Notes under the pieces: generated by a model
Told to the model about the DNA's origin: nothing
Seen by the model: only the letters and a program-made list of their open reading frames with translations
Database searches by the model: none
Part shown: positions 54,906 to 64,000 of the stretch, piece by piece
Layout: each line of letters starts with the position of its first letter
Position numbering within the stretch: the first letter of the stretch is position 1
Made by a program: the position numbers and the translations under genes
NCBI RefSeq assembly: GCF_950295315.1
Contig: NC_080162.1
Span: 74,307,729-74,371,728, forward strand
DNA: 64,000 bases
Direction: 5' to 3'
DNA from: Erinaceus europaeus
Taxonomy: Eukaryota; Chordata; Mammalia; Eulipotyphla; Erinaceidae

Positions 54906-55796
54906 TTCTGACCTACCACTGGGATTGGATGTAGCTGGAGTGGTGTAAATGAACATTTGTATGAAGGGAGTATAAAGAAGTGTTAAATATAAAGGAAAAA
55001 CAGGAATTATTAAATTTTCTGCCATTAAGAAAATAATTCCTTTTTTAAATTTATTTTTTGAGGTGACTAGTGGTTCATAGTAGATAAAGCTGTTTGTTCA
55101 TGTGTAAAATTTCTCAGTTTTTTGCAAAACACTTTCACCTCAGCCTAGGTCCTCCTCCACTATTATGTACCAGGACCTTAAAGCCCCCCGCCACCAGATC
55201 CTTTACTTTGGTGCAATACACCAAACCCAATCCAAGCTCTACTTTGCATTCCTGATTTCTGTTCTTATTTTTCAACCTCTGTCTGTGAGGGAGATCATCC
55301 CATATTCTCTTTCTGACTTAGCTCACTTAACATGATTCTTTCAAGCTCCATCCAAGATGAGGTGAAGGGGTTGAATTTACAATTCTTAATAGCTTAATAG
55401 TATTACATTGTATATGTATACTACAACTTTCTCAGTCACACATCTGTCGTTGGACACCTAGGTTGCTGCCAGATTTTGGCTATTACAAACTGTGCTGCTA
55501 TGAATGTAGGTATACATAAAACTCTTTGGATTTGTGTGTTTTATTCCTTAGGTTATATATCCCCAGGAGAGGAATTGCCAAGTCATGTGGTTTGTCCATT
55601 TCTAGTCTTCTGAGAGTCCTCCAGACTGTTCTCCACAAAGATTGGATAAATTTACATTCCCACCAACGCTGCAGCCTCTCCAGCATTTATTACTATCCTT
55701 TCTGATGTATGACATTCTCATAGGAGTGAAGTAGTTTCTCATTGTAGTCTTTATTTACATTTCTCTAACAATGACTTGAAGCATTTTTTCTTTTTT

Positions 55797-55950
55797 AAAA
55801 ATAATTTATTTATTTATTCAGGAGAAATATAGGTAGAGAGAAAGAACCAGATATCACTCTGGTACATGTGTTGCTGGGGATTGAACTTGAGACCTCATGG
55901 TTGAGAGTTCAGTGCTTTATCCACTACACCACCTCCCAGACCACATATTT
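55797..55950 (-). mobile_element. Short SINE (CAGTGGATAAAGC type)
   Basis: ATTTATTTATTTATTCAGG tail, GACCTCATGGTTGAGAGTTC, and CACCACCTCCCAGACC head. Confidence 0.87.
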
Positions 55951-55964
55951 TCTTTTCTTTTCTT

Positions 55965-56100
55965 TTTTTTAATTTTATTTATTACCAGAGCACTGTTCAG
56001 CTCTGGCTTATGGTGGTGTGGGTGCTTGAACCTGGGACTTTGGAGCCTCAGGCATGAGTCTGTTTGCATAAATATTATGCTATCTACCCTCTGCCCTGCA
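55965..56100 (-). mobile_element. SINE (CAGAGCACTGCTCAGCTCTGGC type)
   Basis: ACCAGAGCACTGTTCAGCTC, CTTTGGAGCCTCAGGCATGA, and TATGCTATCTACCC. Confidence 0.9.
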
Positions 56101-56167
56101 TTTTTTTTCTTATGTCTGTGTTGGCCTTTTGGATCTTTAGAGAATATTCTATTCATATCCTCTCCCC

Positions 56168-56305
56168 ACTTTTTTTTTTTTTTTTAATCAGAGCACTGCC
56201 CAGCTCTGGCTTATAGTGGTGCAGAGGACTGAACCTGGGACTTTGGAGCCTCAGATATAAGAGTCTGTTTGGATAACCATTATGCTATCTACCCCCACCC
56301 TTGTG
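56168..56305 (-). mobile_element. SINE (CAGAGCACTGCTCAGCTCTGGC type)
   Basis: Poly(T), ATCAGAGCACTGCCCAGCTC, and ATTATGCTATCTACCCCC. Confidence 0.9.
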
Positions 56306-57354
56306 TGTTCTTTATGTATTTTGGTTATTAACCTTTGTCTGATGGATGACATGTAAAAATCTTTTCTCATTCTATAAGAAGTCTCTTTGTCTACATGCTA
56401 TTTTCTTTTGTTGTGATGAGGCTTTTCAGTTTGATATAGTAGCATTGGTTTATTTCTGTTTTTGTCTTCCTTCAAATTGGACTTGTGTCACTGAAGATGC
56501 CTATATAACTTAGAAGAGAGTTATGCTAATATTTTCCTCTAATATTTGATAGTTTATGGTCTAACATCCAAACCCTTAATCCATTTGGAGTTTACTTTTG
56601 TGTGTGGTGAAATGTTGTGGTTTAGTTTTCATTTTTCTGCATGTTTCAAATCAATTTTCTCAACACTGTTCATTGAAGAGACTCTCCTTTCTCCATTTAA
56701 GTCTGAAATTCCCTTGTCAAAATTAGATTTCCAGAGGTATGGAGGCTTATTTCTAGGATCTCAGTTCTATTCCACTGGTCAGTGTTTATTTTTATTTCAG
56801 TACCAGGAAGTTTTGATTATAATGACCCTATAATATAGTTTGAGATCTGGGAGTGTGATGCCTCTAGTTCTATTTTTTTCTCAAGATTTCTTTGTCAATT
56901 CTAGGCATTTTTTTTCAGATAAATGTTTGTAGCTTTTGTTTTATTCTCTTTAGAAAATCTGGTGGGGCCTTGATGGGGGTTACATCCAATTGTATATGGC
57001 TCTGGGTAGTCATTTTGATGATATTAATTCTTCCAATCTATGCACATAACTCTCCATTACTCTGTGTCTTTTTCTATCTTCTTGAATAGTGACTCATAAT
57101 TTTCAGTATACAAGTCTTTCACTTATTTTGTTAGGTTTATTCCTAGATGTTTTATTATTTTTGCTGCTGTAATGATTTCTGGATTTCTTCTTAGTGTTTA
57201 CAAAGAGGAATGGCACTGACTTTTGTATATGATTTTTGTAGGCTGTCATCTTACTATATTGCTTGCTAATTTACATGAGCTTCCTGCTAGATTCTTTAGG
57301 TTTTTCTATGTATACTATCATATCATCTGCAAATAGTGGCAGTTTAACTTCTTT

Positions 57355-57576
57355 TTAAAAACAAATTATATTTATTTATTTATTTATTGGATAGAGGCAT
57401 CCAGAAATTGAGAGAGGAAGAGGATGACAGAGAGGGAGAGAGACAGAGACACCTATAGCATGACTTCACCACTTGCAAAACTTCCTCCCTGCAGGTGGGG
57501 ATGGGGGCTTGAACCTGGGTCCTTGAGCAATGTAACATGTGTGCTCAACCAGGTGCACCACCACCTGGCCCCAACA
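57355..57576 (-). mobile_element. tRNA-derived SINE
   Basis: TTTATTTATTTATTGGATAG tail, CTTCCTCCCTGCAGGTGGGG, and GCACCACCACCTGGCCCC head. Confidence 0.88.
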
Positions 57577-57665
57577 GTTTAACTTCTTGTCTTCCAGTTT
57601 GTATCCCTTTAATTCCTTTCTTTTGCCTAATTGCTATGGCAATAAACCTCAACACTATGTTTAAT

Positions 57666-57778
57666 AGGACCTGCAGACTTGCTTCACAGCTTGCAAAGCG
57701 ACCTACCTGCAGGTGGGGAGCTGCGAGCTCGAACCGGGACCCTTACGCTGGTCCTTGTGCTTTGTACCACCTGTGTAT
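57666..57778 (-). mobile_element. tRNA-derived SINE, head half only
   Basis: ACCTGCAGACTTGCTTCAC, GAGCTCGAACCGGGACCC, and GTGCTTTGTACCACCTG. No tail part, so it arrived truncated or was later deleted. Confidence 0.82.
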
Positions 57779-57789
57779 TCCCATTTCTT

Positions 57790-58110
57790 TAAGTTTTTTG
57801 ATCATGAAGGGATGTTGTATTTTGTCAAAGGCTTTCTCTACATCTATTGAGATAATCATGTGGTTTTGGGATTTTCTTTTATTGATATGGTGGATCACAT
57901 TTATTGATTTACATATATTGAACCAGCCTTGCATCCCTAGGATAAATCCTACTTTGTCATGATGTACAATCATTTTAATACACTGCTGTATCTTTTTAAT
58001 ACACTGCTGTATCCTGTTGGATACAATTTTGTTAAATATTTTAGTATATATGTTCATCAGAGATAGTAGTCTGCAGTTTTCTTTTTTGTTGTATCTCTCT
58101 TTTTTATTAT
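57790..58110 (-). pseudogene. L1 ORF2 reverse transcriptase fragment, decayed
   Basis: Minus-strand open stretch aligned to residues 95-195 of the young ORF2 remnant, with [13 protein letters not shown] and [24 protein letters not shown] is duplicated near 57980-58015, doubling part of IQQCIKKI. Confidence 0.8.
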
Positions 58111-58221
58111 TGATTAAATAATGATCCACAAGACCATAGGATAAGAGGGGTACAATTCCACATAACTCCCACCACCAAAGTTCTGTATTCCCTCCCCTCT
58201 ACTGGAAGCTTTCCTTTTATT

Positions 58222-58253
<32 letters not shown>

Positions 58254-58269
58254 TTTTTCTTTCTTTTTT

Positions 58270-58325
<56 letters not shown>

Positions 58326-58935
58326 TCATTTCCCTTTTGTTGCCCTTGTTTAACATTGTTGTGGTTATTGATGTTGTTGTTATTGGATAGGACAGAGAGA
58401 AATGGAGAGAGGAGGGGAAGATAGAAAGGAGGAAAGACAGATACCTGCAGACCTCCTTCACCACTTGTCAAGTGACTCCCCTACAGGTGGGGAGCCAGGG
58501 ACTCAAACAGGGATCCTAGGCCAGTCCTATGCTTTGCGCCACGTGCGCTAAACCCACTGCTCCACTGCCCGACTCCAGCATTCCTATTCTTTATCCCTCT
58601 GGGAGCATGGACCTAGGATCATTATGGAATGCAGAAGGTGGAAGGTCTGGCTTCTGTAATTGTTTCTCTGCTGGACATGGATGTTGTCAGGTTGATCTGT
58701 GCTCCTAGCCTATCTTTACCTAGTGGGGTAGTATTCTGGAGAGGTGGGGTTTCAGGACACATTGGTAAGACCATCTGCCCAGGGAAGTTAGGTTGGTGTC
58801 CTGGTAGCATCTGCAACTTGGTGGCTGAAAAACTATTAAGATATAAAGCAGAAAAAATTGTTTAATGAACAGAAACCTAAAGGCAAGAATATAGCAGAAG
58901 AGATTTGGAGTTTAAATTTTGAAAAAAGCTAGTAG
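58111..58935 (-). mobile_element. L1 3' UTR split by a SINE
   Basis: 58111-58217 and 58576-58935 together form a standard UTR. The break falls inside TCCCTCTACTGGAAGC...ATTCCTATTC. Confidence 0.83.
58218..58575 (-). mobile_element. tRNA-derived SINE (ERI-like) with (TTTC)n tail
   Basis: TTTC tract at 58218-58327, then CCCTTTTGTTGCCC and the full body to CTGCCCGACTCC. Confidence 0.9.
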
Positions 58936-59059
58936 GTCTATTTTGTATCTCTGTTGGTATCACAGTGATGTTAGCCTCATAGAAGGCACAAGAGTATTTC
59001 AGTGTCTTCAATATTTTGGAAGAGGTTATACATAGATACAGCTCATTATTCCTTTGTTT

Positions 59060-60395
59060 TGCTTTGTTTTAATTTTTAATTTCTAATTAGCGATTCAATA
59101 ATAATTTATAAAATTATACGTAGACAGGGACATAATTCCACACCATTCCCACCACCAGAGTTCTGAATCCCACTTCCCTCCTTTGCAAACCACTGTGGTT
59201 CTCCCAAGGTTGTGGATATGGATTAACTGTCATCTCTACAACTATCTGTCTACATTTGTACATACTTGCCACCTTTTTCTTCCAGGCTCAGTCCTCTCTT
59301 CCCCTCCTAGCCACATATCACCCTACTACTACATCTCAGTCTCTCTCTCCTTTTTTGTCCTCTTTCTCTGGGAACTCATGTAGCTGGAATTTAGAGTCCT
59401 CTTATTCCTTTCATCCAATCACTTCTCTCCCACTGGGAATATGAATCAGAGTTGTTTTTAGGGTACAGAGGGTAGGAATTCTGGCTTCTGTAATTGCTTC
59501 ACTGCTGGGCATGGGCATTGGCAGGTCTATATATACTCCCAGTCTGTTTCTGTCTTTCCCTAGTGAGATAGTGCTCTGGAGAGGTGAGGTTCCAGGACAT
59601 ATTGGTGAGGTCATCTGCTCAGAGAAGTCAGGGTGGAATCATGGAAGCAACTGCAACTTGGTGTCTGGAAGGTGGTAGGACATAAAGTGAGACAAAATAA
59701 TGAACAGGAACCAAAAAATAGGAACAGAGCAGCTGAGATTAGGGATCTTAGAGTGGGAGAGAACTCAGAAATCCATTTTAGGCATGTTTCTAGGGGCCTA
59801 TAACTATGGTAGTTTTTGCTTGAGTTTGATAGCTAGCATGAAGTTGGATAAAAACATTGTCTGAGAAAATGGTGTCAGAGTAGAGAAAAGGACTAGAGAG
59901 TTGGATTAGGGCAGAGAGTAGCTCCCATTCTTGATAAAATTCTGTGGGTAGAATTAATTATTTACCTCCATCCACCCAATTCAGGGCCCATACATGTATT
60001 TATATTTAGCACCAGAGCCTATATAACCCATAAACCCCTATTGGTCTGAGCTCTCAGCTCATGGTCACAACTGGAAACAGTGCAGGTTGCACTAATTTCA
60101 GGACCAGTCTTCCTCAAGTGGCAGGACAGGATACCCCAGCCATTTTGAAGGGAGGCTGGAGCAATCCCTACTATAGCTGCTCTATGGTGAGGACAAGGTT
60201 CTGAGAGGGCCCACAAGAAGGCTTGTGATGATGTTTCTGATAGAAGTGACCAGTGGTGGTGCAGAGAGGGATCCATTAGAGTTCTAGGACCATCATAATT
60301 GTGTAGGAATCCAAGGGTCGCAGATGGTGAAGTGGTGTGATATTGTCCAATTATTAAGTTATTCAGTGTAGTTCATTATTCTTCTTCTGAAAAAT
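59060..60395 (-). mobile_element. 3' region of the HAL1-like / L1 family
   Basis: Closely parallels 25240-26600 (AGCGATTCAATAATAATTTA start, GTCTGTTTCTGTCTTTCCC, GTAGCTCCCATTCTTGATAA). Confidence 0.82.
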
Positions 60396-60857
60396 GTTCA
60401 AAATAGTCTAAATATATATATATGGTTATCAAAAGCATAGCATTCCTGGTGCCTCTTCCTACATTCTGCCCAGGGCAGACATTCTGTTAAACCTAAGAAA
60501 CCATACTGAACTTATTGAACGCTAGAATAATTTCAGAATACTTCCTGAGAGAATTGGTAACTTTATCATCTATGGCTATGCCCACCCCCACTTTCCAGAT
60601 GAGGAAATTGAGGTTCTGGCAATGGCCTCAATGTGATTTTCTATCGTGATCCAGATTGCATGCTTGAGCTATGGTCAGTGAGATAAGATTACACTCACTT
60701 TATAAATGAGCACATGAAGTTCTCCAGAATTAAATAGTTGGCACCAAAATAAAGTTTTATCTCCAAGTTCACAGTTAGAGACCATGAAGTAAAGCTATTT
60801 TTCTATAAAAGAGAAAGTCATCTGCTCAAAGAATCAAAAAAGAAGCAATTACTTTTT
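60396..60857. other. Stretch with nothing recognised
   Basis: Looks like older unique sequence; ATGCCCACCCCCACTTTCCAGATGAGGAAA-like text near 60580 resembles common mammalian repeat sequence but cannot be assigned. Confidence 0.4.
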
Positions 60858-61100
60858 AAATTTATTTCTATTACTGATAATGATGGTTTACAAAACCATA
60901 AGATTACAGGAGTATAGCTCCACACTATATAGTATAGTTCAGCTACCACAGTTCTGTGCTTCCCTCAATCATCACTGCTTTCACAAAGTTTTAGTGACAA
61001 TTTATCTACTTTTTGTTTATGTATTTACTTTTACAAGTTCACTTGTTTTCAATTCTTTATATTACACATATGATCAAAGTCACCCAGTAGTTATCTCTCA
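60858..61100 (-). mobile_element. L1 3' end, third subfamily
   Basis: ATTACTGATAATGATGGTTTAC, ATTACAGGAGTATAGCTCC. Related to 48028-48235. Confidence 0.68.
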
Positions 61101-61239
61101 GAGAAATGCAAGTCTCTTATAAAATATGGCAATAGTCATTGAACACAAAAAAACTGACAGATAAAACTTGACTTTACCTCTTGCTCCATATATATATATC
61201 CAGGAGTGTGGGAGACAGCAAATAGTTATGCAAAAGAAA

Positions 61240-61381
61240 AACAGAAAGAAAGAAAGGAAGAAAGAAAGAAAAAGAAGAAAACCCTCCATGCCTGAAACTC
61301 CAGGTTTTCAGGTTTAACCCCAGGCACCACCATAAACCAGAACTGAAAAAGCACTCTGGTAAAAAGAAGAAAAAGTAAATA

Positions 61382-61425
<44 letters not shown>

Positions 61426-61430
61426 GAGGT
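61240..61430 (+). mobile_element. SINE (CAGAGCACTGCTCAGCTCTGGC type) between two (GAAA)n tracts
   Basis: GAAA tracts at 61240-61275 and 61380-61425, with CATGCCTGAAACTCCAGG and CCACCATAAACCAGAACTG between them. Confidence 0.75.
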
Positions 61431-61554
61431 GAAGAAGCATCAAGAAAGAAACAAAGAGAGAAACCAAAGAGTGATTCAGGGAATGAATTCAAGGCCTCTT
61501 GCATACATGATATCAATGAGTCATTTCACTGAATCAATGTTTTCTGTTTTAAAA

Positions 61555-61820
61555 AATTAATTTACTTTCCTTTTTGTTGCCTTTTTTATTGTTGTTGTTG
61601 TTGTTGTTTATGTCGTTGTTGTTGTTTATGTCTTCGTTGTTGGATAGGACAGAGAGAAATTGAGAGAGGAGAGGAAGACAGAGAAGGGGAGAGAAAAAGA
61701 GACAACTGCAGACCTACTTCACTGCCTGTGAAGTGACTCCTCTTCAGGTGGGGAGCCAGGGCTCGAACTGGGTCCTTTCTCTTTGCTGCTTGAGCTTAAC
61801 CCGATGAGCTACTGCCCCCC
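61555..61820 (-). mobile_element. tRNA-derived SINE (ERI-like, long type)
   Basis: TTTTTGTTGCC, (GTT)n, GGATAGGACAGAGAGAAATTG, and GAGCTACTGCCCC head. Confidence 0.87.
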
Positions 61821-62522
61821 TTCTTTTTATTAAGAGAAGGGGAAAGAGAGAGTTTTCCTGTAATCAATCCTTTGGCAAAACTTTGTGTGTGACAACTCAG
61901 TTGAAACACATTGTCCACCTCCCAAATATGTTTGGAAATGGAGAAGTTAGGAAAGTAAGAAAGCCCAAAAGGTAAGTTATGCAATTAGCCACCACTGTGG
62001 TTGACTATAGCACAATCCCATTGGAGAAACTTGGCAGCCAATGTATGAAACAAGTCTTAGTTATTGTTCTTAAGAATCAAAGAAACTGTAATATCCAAGT
62101 GATAAATCAATCCAGATAGAACTAATAATTTCCTGTCATTTCTGGGTTGTCCTGTACAGGAACATTTTGTAAGCAGTTAGCCAACCTTTGAAGACACTAG
62201 AATTGCAGACCAATATAGTATGCAGGAAAAAGACAGATGCCAACAATAGAAAGAAAATTGAATCAGATATAGACTAGATGATGTAAGAAATGTTTCTGAA
62301 AGGAATGAGTGGATGTTTGTAGGTAAATATTGCTGAGAGATTAAGATAAGGGTGGCAGCATCCATTGTTTTCAGTAGCGTGGGTGTCACTGATAGCCCCT
62401 CAAAATTGTGAAGTTGACTGAATGTGGATCTAACACCTCAAGACAAAACTCTTAAGAAGCTAAAATGCAAGAAATAACACAAAATAGTGAAGTTCTTAGA
62501 GGACAATATGGAGTCAAGGAAA
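61821..62522. other. Stretch with nothing recognised
   Basis: No convincing ORF or repeat match by eye. Confidence 0.45.
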
Positions 62523-62524
62523 GT

Positions 62525-62880
62525 TTTTTTTTTTTTTTTGGCTCCAGGGTTATTGCTGGGGCTCAGTGCTTGCACCTTGAATCCACTGCTCCTGGAGGCC
62601 ATTTTACTTCCCCTTTTGTTGCCCTTGTTGTTTCAGCCTCTTTGTGGTTATTATTATTTTTTTGTTGTTGATATCATTCGTTGTTGGATAGGACAGAGAG
62701 AAATCGAGAGAGGAGGGGAAGACAAAGAGGGGGAGAGAAAGACACCTGCAGACCTGCTTCACCGCCTGTGAAGCGACTCCCCTGCAGGTGGGGAGCCAGG
62801 GCTGGAACCGGGATCCTTAAGCCGGTCCTTGCGCTTTGTGTCACGTGCACTTAACCCGCTGCCTACCTCCCAACCCCCCC
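62525..62880 (-). mobile_element. tRNA-derived SINE (ERI-like, longest form)
   Basis: Poly(T), GGCTCCAGGGTTATTGCTGG, CTCCTGGAGGCCATTTTAC, and the full body to the head near 62870. Confidence 0.92.
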
Positions 62881-63127
62881 AAGGGAAGATTTTTATCCTT
62901 GTTTTGAATAATGGAAAATAAAAGAACATGTTTTCAGATAATGAGGAGGAAGTAAAGAGATTAATGAAGAATAGGGAGATCGGACAGATAAAAGGTAGGA
63001 TCAACATTATATCAGAAGTACTCACTGAGTTAGAAAAGGCACAATTCCACAGCAATGTTGAGGGGAAAAGACAAGTCCTAAGCATAATGGTATAAATTTT
63101 GGCTATGATTTTTAAAAAAAAGTCCTG

Positions 63128-64000
63128 TTTGAATTTTTAAAAATTTCTTCATTTATAAAATGGAAGTATTGACAAGACCATAGGATAAAAGGGGTATAAT
63201 TCCACACAATTCCCATCATCATAAGTCCCATACCCTCCCTTGAAAGCTTTCCAAGTCTTTATCCCTCTGGGAGTATGGACCCAGGGCGATTATGGGGTGC
63301 AGAATGTAGAAGGTCTGGCTTCTGTAATTGCTTCTCCACTTGACATGGATGTTGACAGATCGATCTATACTCCAAACCTGTCTCTCTCTTTCCCTAGCAG
63401 GACAGGGTTCTGGGGGGGTGGGGTTTCAAGACACATTGTAGGGGTCATCTGCACAGGGAAGTCAGGTTGGCATCATGGTAATATCTGGAACCTGGTGACT
63501 GAAGAAGACTTAAGATATAAAGCAGAACAAATTGTTGACTAATCGAATATTGCAGATGAAGATTTGAGGTCTCCATTTTAGAAAAAGCTAGCAGGTCTAT
63601 TTTAGGTATATTCCAAGGGGCCCATGACTTTACCAGATTTTGCTTGAGTCTGACAGCTAACATGCAGGTGGACCCAAGGTATTGTCTGGGGAGATGGTGT
63701 CATAGTTGGAAAAAGGACTAGAAAGCTGAATCAGGGAAGGGAGTAGCTCCCAAATATGGGAAAAGTATATAAGTATTGTTAATTGTAAACCCCAACAATT
63801 TGATCTGGGGTCCATATATATTCATTTAGCACAAGAGCTTATGTAATCTCTGCATCCATGTAGGTCTGAGCTCATATTCTGTGGTCACAGCTAGGAAGAT
63901 TCCAGGCTGCACTAATTTCATGATGCATCTTCCTCAGGTAGTAGGTAGAATATGTTGTCCAACCTCCCTTCAGAGAATGGAACATTCCCTACTATTGTTG
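63128..64000 (-). mobile_element. L1 3' UTR, continues off the right edge
   Basis: AAAATTTCTTCATTTATAAAATG start, CTCTGGGAGTATGGACC, and long-form blocks to the window end, parallel to 4503-5400. Confidence 0.85.

Larger units (their letters stand above)
55035..58110 (-). mobile_element. Minus-strand L1 with short 3' UTR and decayed ORF2
   Basis: Short 3' UTR at 55035-55290 (TTTGGTGCAATACACCAAACC), then ORF2 antisense from its C terminus (55290-55760) to the reverse transcriptase region (57780-58110, with [15 protein letters not shown] and [12 protein letters not shown] remnants). There are frameshifts and stops throughout and five SINE insertions. Confidence 0.82.

Noticed and set aside
58218..58330. 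(TTTC)n tract considered as a CRISPR-like regular repeat
   Set aside because: It is a 4-bp microsatellite tail of a SINE with no spacers.

Overview
The window looks like nuclear DNA of a hedgehog (Erinaceus-type, Eulipotyphla). The support is the dense set of tRNA-derived SINEs matching, as I remember them, the ERI SINEs of Erinaceus, plus several mammalian L1 subfamilies and two-exon beta-defensin genes. Species is an inference. Most of the 64 kb is interspersed repeat; host coding sequence is confined to six small exons.

Genes. Three beta-defensin genes lie on the minus strand, each with a 58-bp signal-peptide coding exon and a mature-peptide exon joined in phase 1. From upstream to downstream on that strand they are DEFB125 (exon 1 53849-53906, exon 2 48586-48854, 108 aa), a DEFB126-like gene here called copy B (46860-46917 and 43314-43654, 132 aa) and a second DEFB126-like gene, copy A (13435-13492 and 7511-7842, 129 aa). 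The 125-then-126 order in one direction matches the sperm/epididymal defensin cluster at human 20p13. The two DEFB126-like genes come from a segmental duplication whose homologous flanks run at least from about 3.7 to 14.2 kb and from about 41.65 to 48.0 kb. Signal exon and flanks are well conserved between copies, but the mature domain is only about half identical by eye.

Repeats. 0-7.3 kb holds L1 pieces, SINEs and part of the duplicon. 7.3-14.2 kb is copy A. 14.2-41.6 kb between the copies is nearly all L1 and SINE. It includes an old minus-strand L1 (17.2-22.3 kb), a 200-N assembly gap (22415-22614), an L1 derivative with ORF1 but no visible ORF2 (25.2-30.3 kb), and an old plus-strand L1 (30.7-38.1 kb) into which at least three younger L1 copies inserted. 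One of these keeps an 847-codon open ORF2 and has clear target-site duplications, which show that this hedgehog L1 has a 3' UTR of over 1 kb; dozens of L1-3'UTR-only fragments follow from that. A solo LTR sits at 40291-40779. 41.6-48.0 kb is copy B, 48.5-53.9 kb is DEFB125, and 54-64 kb is L1 and SINE with no gene seen.

No tRNA or rRNA gene, CRISPR array or bacterial-type system is present. The biologically notable content is the lineage-specific duplication and fast divergence of a sperm-coat defensin gene.
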